Assembly: GCA_900302705.1 (NCBI GenBank)
Contig: OUUY01000001.1
Span: 1-64,000 of the forward strand
Source of the DNA: Candidatus Sulfobium mesophilum
GTDB taxonomy: Bacteria > Nitrospirota > Thermodesulfovibrionia > Thermodesulfovibrionales > UBA6898
Length of the DNA stretch: 64,000 nucleotides
Direction: 5' to 3'
The notes beneath the pieces are model-generated. The model saw only the letters and a list, made by a program, of their open reading frames with translations, had not been told where the DNA came from and did not search any database. The translations under genes and the position numbers were made by a program. Below, piece by piece: positions 24,714 through 31,253 of this stretch (the first letter of the stretch is position 1; the number at the start of each line of letters is the position of its first letter).

Positions 24714-24749
24714 CGAAAAAAAAAACGGCGCACAGAGATGCGCCGTTTT
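24714..24749 (-). terminator. Intrinsic terminator of the PEP-CTERM gene at 24771
   Basis: AAAACGGCGCA (24722-24732) and TGCGCCGTTTT (24739-24749) form a perfect 11-bp stem with a 6-nt loop. On the minus strand the stem is followed by a run of T, starting 22 bp past the stop codon. Confidence 0.9.
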
Positions 24750-24770
24750 AAGGTAACTGTTCTTAAAAGC

Positions 24771-25634
24771 TTAAGCTTTGCGGCGGAATCTCAGAACACC
24801 AAGTCCTGCTAAGCCTGCTCCAAGAAGAACAAAAGTCGCTGGTTCGGGAACTGCTGAAAAACTAGAGGAGCCGTCATACTTGAGAGGGATTCCGGTTGAT
24901 GTGTTCGTTCCATCCCACATTACTGCCGGCGTAAAGAAAGGCGGCAGATTGAGAGTTCCGGTTCCTTCGATATCGAAGATGTGCTGGGTTGTTGCGTCGA
25001 TGTAAAGAGGGTCCCAGGAGTCAATGATATACCGAATATCGAACGACCCCGTTCCTAATTGACCTGGGACCGGCGAATCAAAACTTGCGGTTGCACTAGC
25101 CAGATGAGCGGTCAAGATAAGGGTACCGTCATCATACCCAGACACCGTCCCAGCTCCGTTTCCCGGCACCGCAGTTACCGCGTTGTTAAAATAGACTTGA
25201 AGCAAAGCGGTTGGATCAGCGCCACTGCTAAAGCTTGCAGTCTGATGCGTGCCGTCAAATGCCGTTTCAGTAATAACCGTCTCGGTCAGCTTTGTTTCAA
25301 ACGTCACCTGCTGCGTAACATTATTAAAGACTGATACCAGTAATTTGGTGCCGTTTGCAGACATTGCATCTACGCGTCCCTGCAAGATAAACGTGGTATC
25401 GTAAGGCGCGTCGGGCGTGGGAACTACCGCGGTAGGATCAAAGCCGACGGAAAGCCCTGTGTCAGTAAGGGAGGTCCAGAGGTCAGCGTAGGATGAAGTA
25501 TTGGTGTTGGTCAGAGTGAACGTGCCTGTACCGGTTGGATCGAACCCAATCATTGGCAGTGCAAATGCTGTCCCGTAAATGACAAACATCGAAATAATCA
25601 TTACTGACAGCAAAAAGAATCTTGTCTTTTTCAT
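24771..25634 (-). CDS. PEP-CTERM protein, possibly flocculation-protein (PepA)-like
   Basis: From the ATG at 25634 the protein has 287 residues: a signal peptide (MKKTRFFLLSVMIISMFVIY, cleaved near AFA-LP), a Thr/Gly-rich beta body (FDPTGTGTFTLTNTNTSSYA, VSVFNNVTQQVTFETKL), and the sorting signal VPEPATFVLLGAGLAGLGVL with tail RFRRKA. The arrangement (GTGTFT near the start, FTLTN repeats, DGTLILTA) reminds me of the flocculation-associated PepA family, but this is not tested. A second in-frame ATG at 25688 with an identical ribosome-binding site would add 18 residues. A consensus sigma-54 promoter lies about 50 bp upstream of it and a strong terminator follows, so the gene is monocistronic. 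Confidence 0.88.
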   Translation of the reverse strand: MKKTRFFLLSVMIISMFVIYGTAFALPMIGFDPTGTGTFTLTNTNTSSYADLWTSLTDTGLSVGFDPTAVVPTPDAPYDTTFILQGRVDAMSANGTKLLVSVFNNVTQQVTFETKLTETVITETAFDGTHQTASFSSGADPTALLQVYFNNAVTAVPGNGAGTVSGYDDGTLILTAHLASATASFDSPVPGQLGTGSFDIRYIIDSWDPLYIDATTQHIFDIEGTGTLNLPPFFTPAVMWDGTNTSTGIPLKYDGSSSFSAVPEPATFVLLGAGLAGLGVLRFRRKA

Positions 25635-25703
25635 TTGTTTCACCTCCTTTGTTTTTGGATTTAATCTGTTCATTAAATTCTTGCTCATTTGTTTCACCTC
25701 CTT
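25632..25703 (-). repeat. Duplicated ribosome-binding site plus start codon
   Basis: The 18-mer AAGGAGGTGAAACAAATG occurs twice on the minus strand, at 25703-25686 and at 25649-25632, exactly 54 bp apart and therefore in frame. Either ATG could initiate the PEP-CTERM protein. The downstream copy gives the conventional signal peptide. Confidence 0.85.
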
Positions 25704-25738
25704 GTGATTTCTTTTAGATTGTGTTCTGGCATAGGTGA

Positions 25739-25755
25739 AGCAACTGCCGTGCCAA
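25739..25755 (-). promoter_or_regulatory. Consensus sigma-54 promoter for PEP-CTERM gene at 24771
   Basis: The minus strand reads TTGGCACGGCAGTTGCT, a full match to TGGCACG-N4-TTGCW with GG-N10-GC spacing (GG at 25753-25752, GC at 25741-25740). The first ATG lies 52 bp downstream. Confidence 0.92.
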
Positions 25756-25846
25756 TTATTAATCTTTTGTTTTTTAAGGATAATTTATTGGACAATTTCC
25801 GTAGGGAGGGGGATGTAAGGTTTACCGACACAAAAAGGAGAAAGAG

Positions 25847-25856
25847 TTTTACACTT
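25847..25856 (-). promoter_or_regulatory. AAGTGTAAAA decamer upstream of sigma-54 promoter
   Basis: The minus strand reads AAGTGTAAAA about 95 bp upstream of the -24 element. The identical decamer occurs at 27721-27730 upstream of the next PEP-CTERM sigma-54 promoter, and a 9/10 match is at 11101-11110. Its position fits an enhancer-binding-protein site, but it is AT-rich and may be chance. Confidence 0.3.
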
Positions 25857-25882
25857 ATCGGCCATATAATTACAATTCATTA

Positions 25883-26590
25883 TTACAGTACCCTATTAAC
25901 GAAACTCTGCAGGCGGCCTGCTGGGATGGGGCCGCCATGAGATGTGAAGATGGTCGCTGTCAAAAGTTTCGCTACTACCTGAACGCTCTGCTTCCATTTC
26001 TCCTTATCTGCCACAAAGAGGGGACCTCTCGGCAGCTTGCGAAAGAGGAAGCCTCCCATGAGCAGGTCACCTACAATCGCTTCACCCCCCGGCAGAATCA
26101 CGGAAATTGAACCTTCTGTATGCCCCGGCGTAGTGATCACCCTTCCTTCGACACCGAATGCCGAAAGATCCATCTCCCCTTCAATAATAATGTCGGGAGT
26201 AAGCGCCCTTGTGCGAACCTCACTCCGCCGGGCAAACAGAGATTTTATAACCCAGCCGGCAAAGCCGGTAGGGTTTCCGAGGTGATCTATCCCCTTCTCA
26301 AGGTAACCGGCATCTTCTTTGTGGATGGCGATAGGGGCGCCTGTAGCCGACCGTAGTTCCGCAGCACTTCCGTGGTGGTCGATATGACCGTGGGTAAGGA
26401 TTATCAGTGATAAGTCCTTGGAGTCAATAGAGTTTTTCCCAAGATGGCCGAGTATTTTATCCGCATTGCCTGGATAGCCCGTATCGACTAGCACGGCCCT
26501 CTTGCCCCTTATGAGGAAAGAATTGACAATACCGAGTCTTAGCGGAATAACGGATGGAAGACCTATTCTTTCTACAGAGTTCCCTTTCAC
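25883..26590 (-). CDS. Metallo-beta-lactamase-fold hydrolase
   Basis: This 235-residue protein has the zinc-binding motif THGHIDHHG (HxHxDH) near residues 65-73. A downstream His is in TTPGHTEGSISVIL, an Asp in GEAIVGDLLMGG, and the last His in TIFTSHGGPI. The N-terminus (FLIRGKRAVLVDTGYPGNAD) is the classic opening of glyoxalase II-like and lactonase-like enzymes. It could hydrolyse thioesters, lactones or phosphodiesters. A quorum-lactonase role is tempting given the LuxI-like acyltransferases but has no direct support. It starts at a GTG and appears to be a single gene on the minus strand. Confidence 0.88.
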   Translation of the reverse strand: MKGNSVERIGLPSVIPLRLGIVNSFLIRGKRAVLVDTGYPGNADKILGHLGKNSIDSKDLSLIILTHGHIDHHGSAAELRSATGAPIAIHKEDAGYLEKGIDHLGNPTGFAGWVIKSLFARRSEVRTRALTPDIIIEGEMDLSAFGVEGRVITTPGHTEGSISVILPGGEAIVGDLLMGGFLFRKLPRGPLFVADKEKWKQSVQVVAKLLTATIFTSHGGPIPAGRLQSFVNRVL

Positions 26591-26670
26591 GGCTTATATT
26601 TTAGCGCTTTTCCCTTTTCTTACATATAATTACTTGGGCAATCAAACAGGCGAAATTCAACGACGCTGTC

Positions 26671-26730
26671 ATTCCGGCTTGTCAGGAATCCTCTTCCACT
26701 CTATTAGGAAGGATGCCGGACAGGCTGGCT
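26671..26730. repeat. REP-like imperfect palindrome
   Basis: ATTCCGGCTTGTCAGGAATC through GGAAGGATGCCGGACAGGC forms an imperfect inverted repeat of about 20 bp per arm around a short loop, the shape of intergenic REP elements. It occupies the middle of the 370-bp gap 26591-26959, which otherwise holds only the terminator at 26865. Confidence 0.45.
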
Positions 26731-26864
26731 TGACAACGCTGAGCGGATGTATTTTCCGTTCAATGGCAACTCTTGGTTTTGACTGTCGAGCATCGGAGGT
26801 GCCACTAGAAGTGTGATTCTTGCATCAAATGTAAGCATTAGCGACAAGGGTAATGGAAAGCAAA

Positions 26865-26898
26865 GCAAAAAAACAAGGCCCCGGGGTTACCGGGGCCT
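26865..26898 (-). terminator. Intrinsic terminator of the PEP-CTERM gene at 26960
   Basis: AGGCCCCGG (26876-26884) and CCGGGGCCT (26890-26898) form a 9-bp stem with a 5-nt loop. On the minus strand it is followed by TTGTTTTTTT. Confidence 0.9.
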
Positions 26899-26959
26899 CA
26901 TGCAGAAAGGTGAATGGGCCTAGGACCATATCACCCTTCTGGGTATGAATCTATTTCTG

Positions 26960-27598
26960 TTATCTCTTGATACCCTTCCTCACAAGCCCGACGCCCAGAA
27001 GTCCTGCACCGAGGAGAAGAAATGAGGAAGGCTCAGGTACCTGAGTATTATTTTGAGAACCGGGATCCGGGTCCGAATAATGACCGGCTAAGGTGGAATA
27101 ATCAATCTGGAGTTTGTCATTCCCGTTGGTTGTTTCGTTGAGCTTAACATTAAGGCTCCATGGGGTGGTGCTTTGCATCTCGTTTAAGACAGCATTGCTG
27201 ATTGTCCATGTATCGGGAACCCAATCATTAACGCTGCTACTTAATTGACCGATTAGGATATTTCCATTACTGTCAGCAAACCATAGCTCATAGGGTTCAA
27301 CGGTATGCGTGTTGCTATTACCTTTATGTCTTAACGTCAAGGTAGCACTATCAAGAACAAAGCCGGAAGTGTTCAATCCGGTCAGCGCGTGAGTGTATGT
27401 GTAATAGTCACTGATCTGATAATAAGTGTAACTATGACTGCCTTCCGTGGAAGAGAAATCGAGTGTATCAGTAAAAGTAGGATAAGTATTACTGAAAGTA
27501 TCAGTAATACTAGGAGTAGAAGCAGCGAATAACGCCTGCGCTGCCGATGATAATAAAATGACAAAAACAATGGCCGAGTATTTCAGTATCTTAAACAT
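26960..27598 (-). CDS. PEP-CTERM surface protein
   Basis: The ATG at 27598 follows GGAGGAAATACA and gives a 212-residue protein. It has a signal peptide (MFKILKYSAIVFVILLSSAA, cleaved near LFAA) and a beta-rich body with many Ser, Thr and Tyr (SHSYTYYQISDYYTYTHALT, LDSATLTLRHKGNSNTHTVE). The sorting signal is VPEPSSFLLLGAGLLGVGLV with tail RKGIKR. The body resembles small choice-of-anchor or lectin-like domains, but I cannot name a family. It is monocistronic with a sigma-54 promoter 50 bp upstream and a GC-rich terminator. It is probably an EPS-matrix or surface component. Confidence 0.9.
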   Translation of the reverse strand: MFKILKYSAIVFVILLSSAAQALFAASTPSITDTFSNTYPTFTDTLDFSSTEGSHSYTYYQISDYYTYTHALTGLNTSGFVLDSATLTLRHKGNSNTHTVEPYELWFADSNGNILIGQLSSSVNDWVPDTWTISNAVLNEMQSTTPWSLNVKLNETTNGNDKLQIDYSTLAGHYSDPDPGSQNNTQVPEPSSFLLLGAGLLGVGLVRKGIKR

Positions 27599-27646
27599 TG
27601 TATTTCCTCCGTGATCCAGTAAAATTGTGCGCTTGATCACAAGCGA

Positions 27647-27663
27647 AGCAAAACAAATGCCAT
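27647..27663 (-). promoter_or_regulatory. Sigma-54 promoter for PEP-CTERM gene at 26960
   Basis: The minus strand reads ATGGCATTTGTTTTGCT, with GG at 27661-27660, GC at 27649-27648 and exactly ten bases between. The ATG is 50 bp downstream. Confidence 0.85.
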
Positions 27664-27720
27664 GTTATAATATCTATATAAAACAAATACTTATCAGAAA
27701 AGATCTCTAAAGGCCATTCA

Positions 27721-27730
27721 AAGTGTAAAA
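27721..27730 (+). promoter_or_regulatory. AAGTGTAAAA decamer
   Basis: This is the exact second copy of the decamer at 25847-25856, here about 60 bp upstream of the -24 element and in the opposite orientation. It could be an activator-binding site. Confidence 0.3.
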
Positions 27731-27797
27731 TATGTCGACAGCAAATCATCTGAATCCCGTAGAGGGGCAAAAGGGAAAGGTCCTCTGGATAGCCTTT

Positions 27798-29624
27798 TTA
27801 CTCAACAGTTACGCTTTTTGCCAGATTTCTGGGCTGGTCGACATCACATCCCTTCATTCCCGCCACGTGATAGGCAAGTAGTTGAAGCGGCAGTACGGTA
27901 ACAAAAGGCAAAAAAGCTGGATGGGTGGAAGGTACGACGATGAGCTCGTCTGCCTTGTCTCTTACCGCGGCGGGGGCGTCCGTGATGGCTATTATCCTTC
28001 CTCCCCGCGCCTTCACCTCTTCCATGTTGGAAAGTACCTTTTCAATCAGATTGTCCAGAGGGGCCAGAAAGACAACCGGCACGCCTTTTTCAATCAGGGC
28101 TATGGGTCCGTGTTTCATCTCGCCCGCAGGGTAGCCCTCGCAAGGGATGTAGGATATTTCTTTCATTTTAAGCGCGCCTTCCAAGGCGATGGGATAGTTT
28201 ATTCCCCGGCCAAGATAGAGGAAGCCTTTGGTATTGACAAGGGTTTCAGCTATTTCTTTGATCCTGGCGTCTGTCTTGAGCGTCTTTTCGATAAGGTGAG
28301 GAATATCCTTGAGGATGTCCTTCAACGTTTGTATTTCCACAGGGTGGAGCTTACCTTTTTTTTGGCCCAAGGCGATGCTCAAAAGAGAAAGCGCTGCCAT
28401 CTGGGCGGTAAATGCCTTTGTGGATGCGACTCCTATTTCAACTCCCGCACGTGTGTACAACACGGCGTCGGCTTCCCTGGCGGCTGAGCTTCCCACGACA
28501 TTGCAGATCGTACACGCAAGAGCGCCTTTTTCCTTGGCTTCGCGCTGCGCCGCAAGGGTATCGGCGGTCTCACCCGACTGAGTGATGGTTATGAACAGAG
28601 TCCCCTTTGTTAATATGGGGTCCATGTATCGATATTCCGATGCAACGTCGACATTTACCGGCATACGCACAAATTTTTCGAGAACATACCTGCCCACCAG
28701 GCCGGCGTGATAGGACGTGCCGCAGGCCACGATATGCAACCTCCTAAGCTTTTTTGCCTGTTCAGATATGCCCAACTGCTCCAGTAAGCCGTCGGTATTG
28801 TCTATCCATTCTCTTATCGTATCGGCGACTGCCTTTGGCTGTTCATAAATCTCTTTCAACATAAAGTACTCGTAGCCTTCTTTTTCCGCCATGGACGACG
28901 TCCAGTTGATTTCTACGATCTTGTCTTGAATTGGTATAGTCTTCGCGGGGTGCAACGCACTGACCTCAATTCCCCCTGCTGTCAATTTGCAAATCTCGTT
29001 ATCACTGAGGTAGATAAATCTTCGCGTGTAGGGAAGCAGTGCGGGGATATCAGAGGAAAAGAAGAATTCTTCTTCGCCAAGGCCTACCACCAGCGGGCTG
29101 CCTGATCTTACTGCGTAGAGCGCTTCGGGATATTGATCGCATAGTACCCCGACTGCGTATGACCCTCTTAGACGTGCCGTTGTTTCTCGTATCGCATCCG
29201 GAAGCTTGAGGCCTCTCGAGAGATAACTGGAGATCATATGGGGGATAACCTCTGTATCAGTGTCCGAAGTAAATGTGAATCCCTCTTCGATGAGATTTGA
29301 CTTCAGCTCCCTATAGTTTTCGATTATTCCGTTGTGCACCACCACGATGCCTCCGGAGACATGGGGGTGAGCGTTTCTTGATGAGGGCGCCCCGTGAGTT
29401 GCCCATCGTGTGTGACCAAGCCCCACGGAGGCATTCGGTAATTGCTGTGGCAGAATGGCCTTAAGATCTCTTATCTTTCCTGCGGACTTGTAAACCTCCA
29501 GTCCGTTGCCGTTCTTGAATGCGATGCCGGCGGAGTCATATCCCCGGTACTCCAGACGCTTCAAGCCGTCAATGATGACAGGGAGTGCCTGTCCTTTACC
29601 TATATAGCCCACAATTCCACACAT
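27798..29624 (-). CDS. glmS: Glutamine-fructose-6-phosphate aminotransferase (GlmS)
   Basis: The ATG at 29624, preceded by CGGAGGAC, gives 608 residues, the usual GlmS length, and places the nucleophile Cys directly after Met (MCGIVGYIG). The glutaminase domain includes GHTRWATHGAPS and HNGIIENY. The isomerase half has two SIS domains (VACGTSYHAG, TQSGETADTL, STKAFTAQ, EGALKMKEISYIPCEGYPAGEMKHGP) and ends in the canonical PRNLAKSVTVE. It makes glucosamine-6-phosphate for UDP-GlcNAc. Its position next to the EPS locus suggests supply of amino sugars for polysaccharide. A longer upstream open frame exists but lacks support. Confidence 0.98.
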   Translation of the reverse strand: MCGIVGYIGKGQALPVIIDGLKRLEYRGYDSAGIAFKNGNGLEVYKSAGKIRDLKAILPQQLPNASVGLGHTRWATHGAPSSRNAHPHVSGGIVVVHNGIIENYRELKSNLIEEGFTFTSDTDTEVIPHMISSYLSRGLKLPDAIRETTARLRGSYAVGVLCDQYPEALYAVRSGSPLVVGLGEEEFFFSSDIPALLPYTRRFIYLSDNEICKLTAGGIEVSALHPAKTIPIQDKIVEINWTSSMAEKEGYEYFMLKEIYEQPKAVADTIREWIDNTDGLLEQLGISEQAKKLRRLHIVACGTSYHAGLVGRYVLEKFVRMPVNVDVASEYRYMDPILTKGTLFITITQSGETADTLAAQREAKEKGALACTICNVVGSSAAREADAVLYTRAGVEIGVASTKAFTAQMAALSLLSIALGQKKGKLHPVEIQTLKDILKDIPHLIEKTLKTDARIKEIAETLVNTKGFLYLGRGINYPIALEGALKMKEISYIPCEGYPAGEMKHGPIALIEKGVPVVFLAPLDNLIEKVLSNMEEVKARGGRIIAITDAPAAVRDKADELIVVPSTHPAFLPFVTVLPLQLLAYHVAGMKGCDVDQPRNLAKSVTVE

Positions 29625-29776
29625 GGCAGTGTCCTCCGGTAATACGTAACTGTAATTTAATGAAATGACTCGCCCTATACAGAAATAGATGCCACGAGCG
29701 AGCCTTCGGGTTTTTAAAATTGCTTGCAATAAGCTTGCCATTCTTTCTCATTTGATCCTTTTTGTAGTTATGTGTC

Positions 29777-30511
29777 ATGCCTGCTTATGATTTTGCATTG
29801 AAATATATCTTCTTTTGGGCTAACATGCTTCTTATGACGGGGGAGCTGGGAATTAGCGCAAGGAGGGTTTGCGGGGCTGATGAACTCCGCAGGGTTTATG
29901 CACTGCGATATCAGGTCTACTGTAATGAATGGGGTTTCGAGAGACCGGAGGATCATCCCGGAGGCATCGAGACGGATCAGTTCGATCCTCACTCCATGCA
30001 CTTTATAGAGACCTTTGCCGACGACAGGCTCATCGGCACCGTTCGCATTATTCTCGATTCTCCGGCAGGATTTCCGATCGAGAGTCACTGCAAACTGGAT
30101 ATAGACCTGAAAAATTTTGACAGGAGGCGAATGGGGGAGATATCGAGGCTGGCGATCAGCAAGGAAGTTAGGAGAAGGTCCGAAGACAGCATCATCTATG
30201 AGTCCGTACCGGGAAGTATGACCCTGGAGCAGACTGCCGGTGACAGGAGGAGGCGTCAGCTTTTTATAATGAATTTATACAAGTGTATTTATGCGGAGAG
30301 TAAGAGGCTGGGGATCACCCACTGGCTTGCGGTTATGGCAAAAGGCCTTCACCTTATTCTCAAAAGGGCAGGGATCGTGTTCTGTCCGATTGGAGCTGAG
30401 GTCTACTATCACGGGCAGAGGACTCCCTATATCGGTGTAATTAGCGAGATGGAGGAACAGGTGGCAAAGACGAATCCTGAGTTTCTCCGGGAGCTCAGTG
30501 AGGGACTCTGA
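29777..30511 (+). CDS. Second exosortase-associated acyltransferase (LuxI/FeeM-like fold)
   Basis: This 244-residue paralogue of the protein at 20285 has the same landmarks: DELRRVYALRYQVYCNEWGF, ERPEDHPGGIETDQFDPHSM, IGTVRIILDSPAGFPIE, GEISRLAIS and GAEVYYHGQRTPYIG. It carries an insertion of about 25 residues after the SRLAIS motif (RRSEDSIIYESVPGSM...). The ATG at 29834 (MTGELG) is an alternative start that removes an odd hydrophobic N-terminus. It is divergent from glmS. As with its paralogue, the expected activity is transfer of an acyl chain from acyl-ACP to an amine substrate. Two differing copies suggest two products or acceptors. Confidence 0.83.
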   Translation: MPAYDFALKYIFFWANMLLMTGELGISARRVCGADELRRVYALRYQVYCNEWGFERPEDHPGGIETDQFDPHSMHFIETFADDRLIGTVRIILDSPAGFPIESHCKLDIDLKNFDRRRMGEISRLAISKEVRRRSEDSIIYESVPGSMTLEQTAGDRRRRQLFIMNLYKCIYAESKRLGITHWLAVMAKGLHLILKRAGIVFCPIGAEVYYHGQRTPYIGVISEMEEQVAKTNPEFLRELSEGL

Positions 30512-30533
30512 TTTTTCGAAAAAGAGTCTTGCT

Positions 30534-30554
30534 GCGATAAAGATCCCTTATCGC
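30534..30554 (+). terminator. Weak hairpin after acyltransferase gene
   Basis: GCGATAA (30534-30540) and TTATCGC (30548-30554) form a 7-bp stem 23 bp past the stop. No U tract follows, so termination is uncertain. Confidence 0.3.
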
Positions 30555-30748
30555 TGATAATACCCGTTTCGTTAGAAAAAGTCTTAACGTTTTGTAGGCG
30601 TGTCTTTTACAACTTCCGACTTCTCCTTTTGACCCCTCCTTGTCAATGACCCCACAAGGCGTAGCCGGATGGAACAGGAAAAATCATTATTGTCATCGAA
30701 CGTCACTAGGTGTTTCTTTTGGATACAGTCTGAATTGACTGAAATATA

Positions 30749-30767
30749 ACAATTTTTAAAAAATTGT
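30749..30767. repeat. 19-bp perfect palindrome upstream of EPS-operon promoter
   Basis: ACAATTTTT-A-AAAAATTGT is a perfect AT-rich palindrome centred about 80 bp upstream of the sigma-54 -24 element at 30836. This is where an enhancer-binding activator would be expected. The rest of 30512-30818 shows no gene. Confidence 0.4.
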
Positions 30768-30833
30768 ATCCTTGGGAGACAACGGACCCGGTCCAATTTC
30801 GAATCACTAGCCCAATTTATGGCCATTTCTTCA

Positions 30834-30850
30834 TTGGCAGCGGACTTGCT
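30834..30850 (+). promoter_or_regulatory. Sigma-54 promoter of the EPS operon
   Basis: TTGGCAGCGGACTTGCT is a near-consensus -24/-12 element (GG 30836-30837, GC 30848-30849). It lies inside the longest reading frame of the next gene, so the true start must be downstream of it. Confidence 0.85.
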
Positions 30851-30881
30851 AAGCATACCTTCCGGTATGTTTCTGAGCGAT

Positions 30882-31253
30882 ATGAAAGATATACTGATAA
30901 TTGCCGAGGATGGGTTTTCGCGCGTCTGTCAGGCGCTTCTCGAATGCGAAGGATACCATCCAAAGAGTGTATCCGACGCTCAAGCCCTATGCCCGGAATG
31001 GCATAGCAAAAAGGTCGGGCTGATCATAGCCAACTATCCATTCAAGGAGTCCTTTGTAGATGAACTGAAAAGAAAAAATGCTTTTGTCCTTATCCTTACG
31101 GACCATATCAGCGGGGACCTCATAGAGACACTCGAAATACTCCCTAATTCTTTTTGTATGGTGAAACCCCTTGATTACCAGAAATTCAAAGGGGTCGTAA
31201 GAGAGGCTATGGAGGGGAACTTCAGTGATCGAGGAGGATATTGCATTGTTTAA
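30882..31253 (+). CDS. Receiver-like regulatory protein lacking the phosphoacceptor Asp
   Basis: From the ATG at 30882 the protein has 123 residues and starts MKDILIIAEDGFSRVCQALL, like a CheY-type receiver. The fold continues with the strand KVGLIIANYPFK, where the usual phosphorylated Asp is replaced, then FVLILTDH and the conserved Lys in FCMVKPLDYQKFKGVV. The upstream in-frame extension to 30819 contains the sigma-54 promoter and cannot be translated from it; ATG 30867 would leave almost no leader. It is the first gene of the EPS operon and overlaps prsT by 8 bp. A pseudo-receiver is expected to work by protein contact or ligand binding. I cannot say whether it controls transcription or the synthesis machinery. 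Confidence 0.7.
   Translation: MKDILIIAEDGFSRVCQALLECEGYHPKSVSDAQALCPEWHSKKVGLIIANYPFKESFVDELKRKNAFVLILTDHISGDLIETLEILPNSFCMVKPLDYQKFKGVVREAMEGNFSDRGGYCIV

Noticed and set aside
25883-26590. Quorum-quenching lactonase
   Set aside because: The metallo-beta-lactamase fold alone does not identify the substrate; the idea rests only on the nearby LuxI-like acyltransferases.
27882-28487. 201-codon plus-strand frame opposite glmS
   Set aside because: GlmS is unambiguous on the minus strand and the antisense frame has no recognisable features.
30819-30881. N-terminal extension of the receiver-like protein
   Set aside because: The region contains the sigma-54 promoter and would not be on its transcript.
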